A stretch of DNA of 11,796 nt from Sulfuriferula multivorans (GCA_010365175.1 JAAFGW010000065.1:1-11796); one strand, 5' to 3'. Positions 1 to 6,458 are shown, counted from the first letter of the stretch. A program made the numbers and translations. The notes: a model not told the origin generated them from the letters alone.

Positions 1-2
1 TG

Positions 3-2156
3 GAAGCACGCTTCGTGTGGGGTGCTGTCCATTTGTTTGACAAATTCAAGACGCGCTTTCAGGCGCGTTTCGACGCCCAGCACTTCTTTGACGGCAAATG
101 GGCCGAGCAACTGGCACGCCACGCGCGTTTCGATGACAGCGCCTACAAACTCGAACCCAACCTGAAAGACAGTCCGGGAGGCCTGCGCGACCTGCATACG
201 ATTCATTGGATAGCGCAGGCCTGCGGCATTACTGGCGGCTGGAACGGGCTGGCGCAAGCCAACCTGCTTACCCGGCTCGAAGCGAGACGAATTACACACG
301 TAGAGACCGGCCTGTCGGGGTTGCGAATACACCTGCATCTGCTGGCCAAGCGGCGCGAGGACCGGTTGGCTTTTGATTACCAAACCGAACTGGCTGCACA
401 ACTCGGGCTGACCGCCACCGCGCACAAGCGAGCCGGCGAACACCTGATGCAGGGGTATTACCGTGCCGCCAAGCTGATTCAACGCGCCAATGACATTCTG
501 CTGCAGTCGCTTCGGGTACGCCTGTTTCCGGTGACGGCCCCACCCGAGCCGATTGATGAGGATTTCCAGGTACGCGCCAACTTGCTTGAAGCCCGGACCG
601 CTGACTTGTTCAAGCGCAAACCCGACGCACTGCTGCGTGCCTTCATCCTGTACGCCCAGCGCCCCACGTTAGCGGGCTTCGAGCCGACAACACTCCGTGC
701 GTTGTGGCGTGGTCGCACGCGCATCAATGCTGCCTTCCGCGCCAATCCCGCGCACCGCGCCCTGTTCATGTCGCTGCTGCGGCAACCCCGCGGCGTAACC
801 CGGGCGCTGCGTGCCATGCACCGCTATGGCCTGCTAGGGTGCTATATCCCGGCGTTTGGCCGGATTGTCGGGCAAATGCAGCACGACCTATTCCACGTGT
901 ATACCGTGGACGAACACATCCTGACCGTGTTGCGTAACGTGCGGCGCCTGACTGTGCCCGAACATGTGCACGAATTACCGCTTGCCAGCAAGTTGATTAC
1001 CGCGTTCGAAAAACCCGAGTTGTTGTACCTGGCCGCGCTGTTCCATGACATTGCCAAAGGCCGCGGCGGGGACCATTCCGAACTGGGCATGGCCGACGCC
1101 AAGCGTTTTTGCACTCAACATGGACTCGACAAGACCGACAGCGAACTGGTCGCCTGGTTGGTCGGCATGCATCTGGTCATGTCGCGCACCTCGCAGAAAG
1201 AGGACATCAGCGACCCCGAAGTCATCGCCGCATTTGCCGCCAAGGTCGGCAGCCTGCGTCGCCTGACTGCCTTGTATTTGCTCACCGTTGCCGACATCCG
1301 GGGCACCAGTCCGCATGTCTGGAATGCCTGGAAAGGCAAGTTGCTGGAAGACCTGTACAAAACGACACGGATGCATCTGACGAGTGGCGAAGTCGCCGTG
1401 CCCGACACGTCCACCCGTCAAGCGGAGGCCCGCGTCAATCTCGCCCTTTACGGCCTGCCCAATACGGCGGCCGATGCGTTATGGCAACACCTCGACCCCC
1501 GTTACTTCGCCCGCTTCGATGCACTGGACATGGCCTGGCAGGCACGGATGCTATGGCAACGCACCGACAGCCCGGATGCTGTCGTACGCGCGCGCCTGTC
1601 CCATGCGGGAGAAGGTATCCAGGTGCTGGTGTACACCCCCAGCCACCCCGACCTGTTTGCTCGCATCTGTGGGTTCTTCGCACGGATTCAGTACACCATT
1701 CTTGAAGCCAAGATTCATACCACCCAGCATGGTTACGCACTGGACAGTTTCCAGGTCATGGATCTGGTTAATCGCGGAATTCACTATCGCGACTTTCTGA
1801 GTTTCGTGGAACACGAACTGTCACGCGACCTTGATCCAGCACGCCCGATACAAGCGGTGCCACGTGGACGATTGTCTCGCCACCAACGCCATCACCCCTA
1901 CTCCACGACGGTGCGGGTTGAGACTGATGGCCCCGGCCATGGCCATATGCTGTCGATCACCTGCGCGGATCGCGGTGGATTGTTATTTGAAATAGCTGAA
2001 GTGCTGATGCGACATAACATCACTGTCTATGCGGCCAAAATCGACACGCTGGGTGAGCGCGCCGAGGACACCTTCCAGATTTTGGGTGAGGCGTTAAATA
2101 CGCCTGCCGGGGTTGAAGCGCTGGTCGCCGAAATACGTAAAGCGTTAAAGCAATAA
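3..2156 (+). CDS. glnD: Bifunctional PII uridylyltransferase/uridylyl-removing enzyme GlnD (5' end missing)
   Basis: GlnD uridylylates PII when glutamine is low and removes UMP when it is high, controlling glutamine synthetase and NtrC output in the cytoplasm. The frame is open to the left edge (codons for E-A-R-F precede the GTG at 15), so the true start lies upstream. GlnD is usually about 850-900 residues, so roughly 140 N-terminal residues with the nucleotidyltransferase active site are missing. Visible parts, numbered from the GTG at 15: the family signature LKDSPGGLRDLH near residue 50; an HD phosphohydrolase domain with LFHDIAKGRGGDHS near 342-355 (uridylyl removal); and two C-terminal ACT domains (about 535-590 and 640-700), the glutamine sensors. 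The second ACT domain ends close to the TAA at 2154-2156, so the C terminus is complete. No intrinsic terminator follows. The next gene converges, with 24 bp between stops. Confidence 0.96.
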   Translation, partial: EARFVWGAVHLFDKFKTRFQARFDAQHFFDGKWAEQLARHARFDDSAYKLEPNLKDSPGGLRDLHTIHWIAQACGITGGWNGLAQANLLTRLEARRITHVETGLSGLRIHLHLLAKRREDRLAFDYQTELAAQLGLTATAHKRAGEHLMQGYYRAAKLIQRANDILLQSLRVRLFPVTAPPEPIDEDFQVRANLLEARTADLFKRKPDALLRAFILYAQRPTLAGFEPTTLRALWRGRTRINAAFRANPAHRALFMSLLRQPRGVTRALRAMHRYGLLGCYIPAFGRIVGQMQHDLFHVYTVDEHILTVLRNVRRLTVPEHVHELPLASKLITAFEKPELLYLAALFHDIAKGRGGDHSELGMADAKRFCTQHGLDKTDSELVAWLVGMHLVMSRTSQKEDISDPEVIAAFAAKVGSLRRLTALYLLTVADIRGTSPHVWNAWKGKLLEDLYKTTRMHLTSGEVAVPDTSTRQAEARVNLALYGLPNTAADALWQHLDPRYFARFDALDMAWQARMLWQRTDSPDAVVRARLSHAGEGIQVLVYTPSHPDLFARICGFFARIQYTILEAKIHTTQHGYALDSFQVMDLVNRGIHYRDFLSFVEHELSRDLDPARPIQAVPRGRLSRHQRHHPYSTTVRVETDGPGHGHMLSITCADRGGLLFEIAEVLMRHNITVYAAKIDTLGERAEDTFQILGEALNTPAGVEALVAEIRKALKQ

Positions 2157-2162
2157 GGTAAA

Positions 2163-2175
2163 GGGTGCCTCTAAA
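2163..2175 (+). repeat. Solo end of the MITE-like element downstream of glnD
   Basis: GGGTGCCTCTAAA matches the first 13 bases of the left end of the 160-bp element (2926-2938) at 12 of 13 positions, in the same orientation. It is therefore inverted relative to the element's right end at 3085. It lies 6 bp after the glnD stop. It may be a remnant of a second copy, or the outer end of a composite unit. Confidence 0.4.
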
Positions 2176-2180
2176 GCAAA

Positions 2181-2432
2181 TCAGCGCGCGGGGCGCGCGT
2201 ATTCGTCTACATAGCGCCCGCGTGCCGGTGCCTTGCGTGACGGCGGTGATTTCTTGCCGGATTCGCTGGCGGGCTGTTTAGCTTTCTCATTTGACTCGGT
2301 TTTCGTGCGATTACGAACACGACCGGGGCGTACTGACGTACCTGCCCCCACGCCACCGGCCAGACTCAGGCCCGAACCCGTGTTCACCCGAGCCTCAACA
2401 CTCACACGCCGCACGCCTGTCAGTTGGCTCAT
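2181..2432 (-). CDS. Small basic protein of unknown function, coupled to the FlaF-like gene
   Basis: I do not recognise this 83-residue protein. It starts at the ATG at 2432-2430, which overlaps the upstream gene's TGA in an ATGA arrangement, so translation is probably coupled. An in-frame ATG 15 bases earlier lies inside the upstream gene and is less likely. The N-terminal part (MSQLTGVRRVSVEARV) could form a beta strand. It is followed by a Gly/Ala/Ser-rich stretch (residues 19-33) and then a Lys/Arg/Ser/Pro-rich tail (34-83) that looks disordered and strongly basic. There is no signal peptide, membrane segment or cysteine. The basic tail could bind nucleic acid or an acidic partner, but that is a guess. 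It is probably made together with the FlaF-like protein from the promoter near 2896-2911. The stop is at 2183-2181, beside a repeat-end sequence (2163-2175). Confidence 0.6.
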   Translation of the reverse strand: MSQLTGVRRVSVEARVNTGSGLSLAGGVGAGTSVRPGRVRNRTKTESNEKAKQPASESGKKSPPSRKAPARGRYVDEYARPAR

Positions 2433-2812
2433 GCAGCCACCTGCCATTCCTTGAGGCTGCCCGCCAGCGTATGCGTCAGTGCGATGAGGCTGCTCAGCAT
2501 TTCAGCACTCGGGTTTATCTCGCACGCACTGATCTTGCTATCCGCGTAAACCGAAAGAATCAGCAGGTTGTGCTGCACTTCCGACGGCAATGCCAGCGTG
2601 CTAGCTGCAAGAGCAGCCTGAATGCCATGCCAAACAACACGGCTTTCTGCAAGGGCTTCGGCCAGATAGATTTCACGGCTGGGGGCATTCCAATACCGCT
2701 GCACGGTCATCAACTGCGCAGCAAGATCCTCGAGTTGAATCGCTTCATCCATCATCATGCTGGATGGACGAATGCGGCGTTGGGCCTGCTGGATTTGTTG
2801 TTCTGAATTCAT
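2429..2812 (-). CDS. FlaF-like protein (putative flagellin-synthesis regulator family)
   Basis: This 127-residue, mostly helical protein has the residue pattern I associate with the FlaF family of flagellin-synthesis regulators, known best from alphaproteobacteria. The pattern runs from a first helix (AEALAESRVVWHGIQAAL, residues 51-68) to LPSEVQHNLLILSVY (75-89) and a last helix around INPSAEMLSSLIALTHTLAGSL (99-120). The first 50 residues are Gln/Met-rich and not recognised. There is no signal peptide or membrane span. The start at 2812 is chosen because AAGGAT lies 4 bases upstream on the minus strand; the longer 155-codon reading lacks such a site and would begin at or upstream of the predicted transcription start. 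A sigma-54-type promoter (2896-2911) fits flagellar-type control. No other flagellar gene is in the window, so the role is inferred from family resemblance only and could be different, for example another small helical secretion or chaperone protein. Confidence 0.6.
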   Translation of the reverse strand: MNSEQQIQQAQRRIRPSSMMMDEAIQLEDLAAQLMTVQRYWNAPSREIYLAEALAESRVVWHGIQAALAASTLALPSEVQHNLLILSVYADSKISACEINPSAEMLSSLIALTHTLAGSLKEWQVAA

Positions 2813-2816
2813 CGTT

Positions 2817-2822
2817 ATCCTT
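2817..2822 (-). promoter_or_regulatory. Ribosome binding site AAGGAT of the FlaF-like gene
   Basis: On the minus strand AAGGAT is followed by four bases and then the ATG at 2812. It is one of the clearer Shine-Dalgarno sites in the window and decides the start of the FlaF-like gene in favour of the 127-residue product. Confidence 0.6.
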
Positions 2823-2825
2823 GCT

Positions 2826-2878
2826 GCCTGTGCCGGGGCACCTCGCCCACGACTACGTAGCAAGTTAGCGGCACAGGC
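2826..2878 (-). promoter_or_regulatory. Long-stem 5' leader next to the FlaF-like ribosome binding site
   Basis: A perfect 10-base inverted repeat (GCCTGTGCCG and CGGCACAGGC, at 2826-2835 and 2869-2878) lies within the predicted leader RNA, with 33 bases between the arms. The downstream arm ends 3 bases before the AAGG of the Shine-Dalgarno sequence (2822-2819). The stem could modulate ribosome access or stabilise the mRNA. This is an inference from pairing only. Confidence 0.4.
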
Positions 2879-2895
2879 CCGAACAACTTTAGGCA

Positions 2896-2911
2896 TGCTA
2901 AATGCGTGCCA
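2896..2911 (-). promoter_or_regulatory. Sigma-54 (-24/-12) promoter for the FlaF-like gene
   Basis: Read on the minus strand the site is TGGCACG, four bases, then TAGCA. The invariant GG (2910-2909) and GC (2898-2897) are exactly 10 bases apart. Against the consensus TGGCACG-N4-TTGCA only one position differs. The predicted start of transcription is about 2885, giving a leader of roughly 70-75 nt before the ATG at 2812. Transcription from this promoter class needs an activator ATPase, so the gene is expected to be conditionally expressed. Confidence 0.7.
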
Positions 2912-2925
2912 GAAATCAGGATTGA

Positions 2926-3085
2926 GGGCGCCTCTAAAAATTCAGAGTTCGCCCAAACGCAAGGCGCGGGAAAAATTTCGCAGCGCCGCATATGTTTGAT
3001 ATGTAAGCAAGGAATTTTTCCCGCAACGCCGCAGTTGGGATTTATGCCCTTTTCGGGTATGAAATCTGGATTTATAGAGGTGCCC
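2926..3085. repeat. 160-bp miniature inverted-repeat (MITE-like) element
   Basis: The ends are an inverted pair of 20 bases with 3 mismatches: GGGCGCCTCTAAAAATTCAG at 2926-2945, and the reverse complement of GGGCACCTCTATAAATCCAG at 3066-3085. Inside, a second imperfect inverted repeat pairs the GCGGGAAAAATT region near 2968-2979 with AATTTTTCCCGC near 3013-3024, around a small central palindrome (CATAT-N5-ATATG). The whole can fold into one long hairpin. It contains no plausible gene. One end abuts the def stop codon (2 bp away), and the other lies 15 bp upstream of the sigma-54 site. I see no clear target-site duplication. From memory, ends like TTTATAGAGGTGCCC recur in betaproteobacterial intergenic DNA. 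It may also act as a transcription barrier after def. Confidence 0.65.
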
Positions 3086-3087
3086 TG

Positions 3088-3636
3088 CTAATCGTCCTGC
3101 AGGTGTTGTCCTGGGAACAAGGTTTCGGTGTAACCAAAATCACGCAGGTTTCGAATCCGCATGGGATAAAGCACTCCGTTCAAGTGATCGACTTCGTGCT
3201 GTACCACGCGCGCATGAAAACCGCTGACGCTACGGTCGATCGGCCCGCCTGTCGCATCAAAGCCTTGATAGCGCAGCTCAGCGTGGCGTGGCACCAGTCC
3301 GCGCAACCCTGGAACGGACAGGCATCCCTCCCAGCCGTCCTCCATCACGTCGGACAAGGGTGTAAGCAGCGGATTGATCAGAACGGTAAAAGGTACGGCC
3401 TCAACATTGGGATAACGCGGATTGGGCAACAGTGGATTCACGTTGATCTCGAAGATCACCACCTGTAAGCCCACGCCAATTTGCGGTGCTGCCAGGCCCG
3501 CGCCATCGAGCGAGCGCATGGTGACGTGCATATCGACAATCAGCTGGGCCAACTCCGGCGAAGCAAAATCCTCCACCGGACGCGCAGGCGCCAGCAACCG
3601 AGGATCACCCATTTTCAGGACATCGTGGATTGCCAT
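3088..3636 (-). CDS. def: Peptide deformylase
   Basis: The protein removes the N-formyl group from the initiator methionine of nascent proteins at the ribosome, using a metal ion (Fe2+ or Zn2+). All three family motifs are present in the 182-residue product: GAGLAAPQ (45-52), EGCLS (103-107, metal ligand Cys105) and HEVDH (147-151, ligands His147 and His151, catalytic Glu148). The length is normal. The start ATG at 3636 lies inside the end of rsuA, so the two genes overlap by 22 bp and are likely translationally coupled. It is the last gene of the minus-strand hpt-phosphorylase-rsuA-def group. The usual def-fmt pairing is not seen here, so this may be one of several deformylases in the genome; the fmt-linked copy would be elsewhere. 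That last point is inference. Confidence 0.95.
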   Translation of the reverse strand: MAIHDVLKMGDPRLLAPARPVEDFASPELAQLIVDMHVTMRSLDGAGLAAPQIGVGLQVVIFEINVNPLLPNPRYPNVEAVPFTVLINPLLTPLSDVMEDGWEGCLSVPGLRGLVPRHAELRYQGFDATGGPIDRSVSGFHARVVQHEVDHLNGVLYPMRIRNLRDFGYTETLFPGQHLQDD

Positions 3637-4337
3637 GACTGTTCCAGCCTTATTAAATCGTCACCATCCAGCCAGCGCCACTCACCTGGCGCCAGATTGG
3701 CGGGCAAATCGAAGTGGCCAATGGCCTCGCGATGCAGATTAACCACCCGGTTCCCGGTGGCCGCAATCATGCGCTTGACCTGGTGATACTTGCCCTCGGC
3801 GAGGGATAATTTCAATGTATGGGTATCAATCGCCTCACACGCCAGCGCAGCAATCGGCGCCGGTTCATCGTTGAGTAACACTCCGCTACGCAAGGCCTCC
3901 AGCATGGCATCGGAAAGTGGATCGGCACAGGTGGCGCGGTACACCTTGGCCACCCCTTTTTTAGGTGAAATCATGCGATGGATGAACTGACCATCATCAG
4001 AAAACAGTAACAAGCCAGTGGTGTCCTGGTCGAGTCGGCCGATGCATTGCACACCCCGTTGTAACAATGGAGCGGGCAGCAGGGAAAACACACTGCGGTG
4101 ATGGCTGGGATGGTGCGAACACTCGTATCCAACCGGTTTGTTCACCAGCACATAAGCCTTCTCACGGTAGGCCCAGGTGACACCATCGACCGTGAGTTCG
4201 AGCCCGGCCTGATCCACTTCGACCTCAGGATCGTCACACACCACACCGTTGACCTCGACCTCGCCTGCCAGCACACGCGCCTCGCACACCTTGCGTGAGC
4301 CAAATCCTTGCGACCGCAATACCCGACTGAGCTTCAT
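3615..4337 (-). CDS. rsuA: 16S rRNA pseudouridine(516) synthase RsuA
   Basis: RsuA isomerises one uridine of 16S rRNA (U516 in E. coli) to pseudouridine during small-subunit assembly. The 240-residue product has an N-terminal S4 RNA-binding domain (about 1-48, MKLSRVLRSQGFGSRKVCEARV), then the RsuA/RluB/E/F-type catalytic domain with GRLDQDTTGLLLFSDDG (100-116, catalytic Asp103) and the family motif GKYHQVKRM (182-190). The start at 4337 is chosen because the family begins with M-(K/R)-L directly at the S4 domain. Two upstream in-frame ATGs (4355, 4388) would add 6 or 17 residues not expected in the family, and none of the three has a strong Shine-Dalgarno. Assignment to RsuA rather than RluE or RluF rests on overall similarity. 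The 3' end overlaps def by 22 bp. Confidence 0.9.
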   Translation of the reverse strand: MKLSRVLRSQGFGSRKVCEARVLAGEVEVNGVVCDDPEVEVDQAGLELTVDGVTWAYREKAYVLVNKPVGYECSHHPSHHRSVFSLLPAPLLQRGVQCIGRLDQDTTGLLLFSDDGQFIHRMISPKKGVAKVYRATCADPLSDAMLEALRSGVLLNDEPAPIAALACEAIDTHTLKLSLAEGKYHQVKRMIAATGNRVVNLHREAIGHFDLPANLAPGEWRWLDGDDLIRLEQSWQSTMS

Positions 4338-4359
4338 GGAAACAGATTTCACCATACGC

Positions 4360-5121
4360 TTAAAACGTGCACAGTCCGGCTGAGTCATTGGTCACCAGCT
4401 GTTCGAGCAGGTGCCGCACCTGCGACATCACTTCGCCCAGCAAGGGCTGGATTTCTTCCATCTGAATGCCGTTCGCCGATGAACCCCGCCCGGCGGCGTA
4501 GTTCACCACCGCGCCCACGGTTGCATAGCAAAGCTCGAGCTCGCGGGCCAGATAAGCCTCCGGCATGCCGGTCATGCCCACCATATCTGCGCCATCGCGC
4601 TCCATGCGATTGATCTCTGCAGCCGTCTCCAGTCGCGGCCCCTGCACCGCGCCATACACGCCACCATTACGCAAGCTGATGCCTGCGCTGGTTGCAGCCT
4701 GCAGCAGAGCATCGCGCATGGCATCGCAATAGGGAAAGGTGAAATCAAGATGGGTCACGGGTTTGTCGCTTGTGACAAAAAACGAGGTGGCCCGGCCATA
4801 GGTGTAGTCGATGATCTGATCGGGGATGACCAGCGAGCCGGGAATCAGCTCGGGATGGATGCCGCCAAGGGTGGCCACCGACACCACGCGGTCGACGCCA
4901 TGGTCCTTGAGCGCCCACAGGTTGGCACGATAGTTCACTTCGTGCGGCGGGATCGTGTGGCCGTAGCCATGGCGTGCCAGAAAGATCACTTCCTGGTCGC
5001 AGATATGACCGAAGGTCAGCGCGCCGGATGCTTCTCCGTAAGGCGTGCGTGCCACTTTGCGATGGGTGATTTCCAGATTGGTGAGCTGGGTCAGCCCGGT
5101 GCCGCCGATGATACCTAGCAT
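4360..5121 (-). CDS. mtnP: S-methyl-5'-thioinosine (or thioadenosine) phosphorylase
   Basis: The enzyme belongs to the trimeric purine nucleoside phosphorylase/MTA phosphorylase family, which splits a 5'-methylthio-nucleoside with phosphate into a purine base and 5-methylthioribose-1-phosphate. The 253 residues show the phosphate loop GGTG (6-9), ARHGYGH (49-55), NYRANLWAL (63-71), GPRLET (161-166) and MVGMTGMPEA (180-189). At the base-recognition position, where adenosine-specific MTAPs carry Asp (DYD), this protein has Asn207 (VVNYAAG). Asn is typical of 6-oxopurine enzymes and of the methylthioinosine phosphorylase of Pseudomonas. I therefore favour methylthioinosine as substrate, giving hypoxanthine. 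That fits the upstream hpt, whose TAA is separated from this ATG by one base. An MTA deaminase would be needed elsewhere in the genome. The symbol mtnP is used loosely. Confidence 0.88.
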   Translation of the reverse strand: MLGIIGGTGLTQLTNLEITHRKVARTPYGEASGALTFGHICDQEVIFLARHGYGHTIPPHEVNYRANLWALKDHGVDRVVSVATLGGIHPELIPGSLVIPDQIIDYTYGRATSFFVTSDKPVTHLDFTFPYCDAMRDALLQAATSAGISLRNGGVYGAVQGPRLETAAEINRMERDGADMVGMTGMPEAYLARELELCYATVGAVVNYAAGRGSSANGIQMEEIQPLLGEVMSQVRHLLEQLVTNDSAGLCTF

Positions 5122-5122
5122 G

Positions 5123-5668
5123 TTATTGGTCCTTTAAAGCGTAAATGGCCGGCAGATTACGCCACAGCCCATAGGCGTCCATACCGCAGCCGAACACATA
5201 TCGATTGGGCACGCTCAGCCCCACAAAATCAGCCTGGATTGGTTTATTCAGCCCATTATCCTTGTCCGTCAGCACGGCCGACCACACTCGCGCCGCCCCC
5301 ATGCTCAGGAGCTTGTCGCGAATTGCAGCCAGGGTTTCCCCCTCGTCCAGAATGTCATCCAGCACCAGCACAGCGCGGCCCACCACGTTTTGCCCAGGCA
5401 GCACGCGCCATTCCACCTCGGCGCCAGTTGTGTTGCCGCGATAACGGGTGACGTGCAAATAATCAAACTCCAGTGGAAAGCGTAACTTCGGCAACAGTTG
5501 GCCGGCGAATACCACCGCACCGCCCATGACTGGGAGCACGAGCGGAAACGCCTCAGCAAGGACATGGGTAATTTCATCTGCAAGACGATCAAGCACCGCC
5601 TGCACCTCGTCCGCTGACGCAATGAGCTCGGCGTGGTCCAGCAGTTGTTGTGCTTCAAGCCGGGTCAT
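5123..5668 (-). CDS. hpt: Hypoxanthine-guanine phosphoribosyltransferase
   Basis: The protein salvages hypoxanthine and guanine with PRPP to make IMP and GMP. The 181-residue product carries the PRPP-binding loop VLVLDDILDEGETLAAI (100-116, acidic pair Asp104-Asp105), the flexible-loop region around RYRGN (75-79), and the base-binding C-terminal part PNRYVFGCGMD (154-164) followed by YGLWRNLPAIYAL. The start at 5668 is preceded by a weak AGG (CAGG about 7 bases upstream). The reading frame stays open to 5950, but the extra 94 residues look like non-protein sequence and would run through the ampD start, so they are left out. It leads a likely four-gene operon and ends one base before the phosphorylase gene, so hypoxanthine released by that enzyme is handed to a co-expressed salvage enzyme. 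Confidence 0.92.
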   Translation of the reverse strand: MTRLEAQQLLDHAELIASADEVQAVLDRLADEITHVLAEAFPLVLPVMGGAVVFAGQLLPKLRFPLEFDYLHVTRYRGNTTGAEVEWRVLPGQNVVGRAVLVLDDILDEGETLAAIRDKLLSMGAARVWSAVLTDKDNGLNKPIQADFVGLSVPNRYVFGCGMDAYGLWRNLPAIYALKDQ

Positions 5669-5846
5669 GGCCAACCTGTGGATCGTGGAAAGCCCGCATT
5701 TTACCCGCAAGGGGCAGGCCGTGGCTGTAAGGCAGCGAAGCGGCGACATCGCATCCGCTGCCTGCAAGCGCCCCACGGGCAAAAATAGTCGATCGTAACG
5801 ACAAGGACACTTTCCAGACCAGCGCCGGCTCGAGTAAGCTTGTGCC
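5669..5846. promoter_or_regulatory. Divergent hpt/ampD control region
   Basis: This 178-bp region separates two divergent starts. On the minus strand a TAAAAT (5703-5698), about 30 bases before the hpt ATG, is a candidate -10 box, but no good -35 is placed 16-18 bp upstream. An inverted repeat GGCAGCG...CGCTGCC lies at about 5731-5763. On the plus strand I see no convincing ampD promoter and only a poor Shine-Dalgarno before 5847. Exact promoter assignment is uncertain. Confidence 0.35.
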
Positions 5847-6401
5847 ATGTCGCATCCCGCTCCACCCTCGCTCGATTTGGCTGGCTGGCTGTCTACCGCT
5901 CGCCAACTGCCCTCGCCTAATTGCGACACGCGACCTGATGGCCATGTCATCGAACTGATCGTTATTCACAATATCTCGCTGCCGCCAGGCGTGTTCGACG
6001 GCAATGCTGTGATCGACCTCTTCACCAACCGGCTCGACTGGGATGCGCACCCGTATTATCAAGATATCCGTGACATCAAGGTATCGGCGCATTTTTTCAT
6101 CCGCCGTGATGGCACGCTGATCCAGTTCGTGCCGTGTGGCCTGCGCGCCTGGCACGCCGGGGTGTCGAGCTGGTGCGAGCGCGAGCGCTGCAATGATTTT
6201 TCCATCGGCATCGAACTCGAAGGCACGGATGATCTGCCGTTTACTGAAGCCCAGTACGCCAGCCTGATTCCGCTGCTGCAAGCGCTGAAGCAGGCGTATC
6301 CGATTCGGGCGGTGGTGGGGCACAGCGAGATTGCGCCGGGGCGCAAGACGGATCCGGGTGTCTGTTTTGAATGGGAGCGGGTGCGGGGGGTGGAGACTTG
6401 A
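5847..6401 (+). CDS. ampD: 1,6-anhydro-N-acetylmuramyl-L-alanine amidase AmpD
   Basis: AmpD is a cytoplasmic zinc amidase that cuts anhydro-muropeptides between the anhydroMurNAc and the stem peptide, in cell-wall recycling; loss often raises AmpC beta-lactamase through AmpR. The 184-residue protein is the usual length and has an N-terminal region without a signal peptide, as expected for AmpD rather than periplasmic AmiD. Zinc ligands by family alignment are His41 (VIHNISLPPG), His159 (VGHSEIAPGRKTDPG) and Asp169. Glu123 and Lys167 occupy the catalytic positions. WHAGVSSW (102-109) is also typical. The ATG at 5847 is the natural start by homology, though its Shine-Dalgarno is weak. The gene stands alone, divergent from hpt and convergent with the PEP-CTERM gene. 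Confidence 0.95.
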   Translation: MSHPAPPSLDLAGWLSTARQLPSPNCDTRPDGHVIELIVIHNISLPPGVFDGNAVIDLFTNRLDWDAHPYYQDIRDIKVSAHFFIRRDGTLIQFVPCGLRAWHAGVSSWCERERCNDFSIGIELEGTDDLPFTEAQYASLIPLLQALKQAYPIRAVVGHSEIAPGRKTDPGVCFEWERVRGVET

Positions 6402-6458
6402 AGCGTTTGGACTGATTGTGGGTTTGCCGGAAGGTTTTTACCTGACTACTGTCCGTTG

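Noticed and set aside
975..1421. 148-codon open frame on the minus strand inside glnD
   Set aside because: It lies antisense to the HD domain of glnD, has no recognisable family and shares codon positions with a clearly real gene. High GC makes such frames common.
2184..2200. GC-only hairpin (GCGCGC/GCGCGC) just after glnD as a terminator
   Set aside because: It has no T-run on either strand and lies within the coding sequence of the small basic protein.
2291..2806. 171-codon plus-strand open frame opposite the FlaF-like gene
   Set aside because: The composition is irregular, with no family match. The minus strand has a Shine-Dalgarno, ATGA coupling and a sigma-54 promoter, so the minus-strand genes are preferred.
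4338..4388. Longer rsuA starts at 4355 and 4388
   Set aside because: The S4 domain begins at the ATG at 4337. The additional residues have no counterpart in the family and the 4388 start would overlap the phosphorylase gene.
5669..5950. 94-codon N-terminal extension of hpt
   Set aside because: The extension is not like any phosphoribosyltransferase N terminus and crosses the ampD start. The family start fits the ATG at 5668.
5655..6323. 222-codon minus-strand frame opposite ampD
   Set aside because: It is antisense to ampD, which has all its zinc ligands, and it has no recognisable domain.
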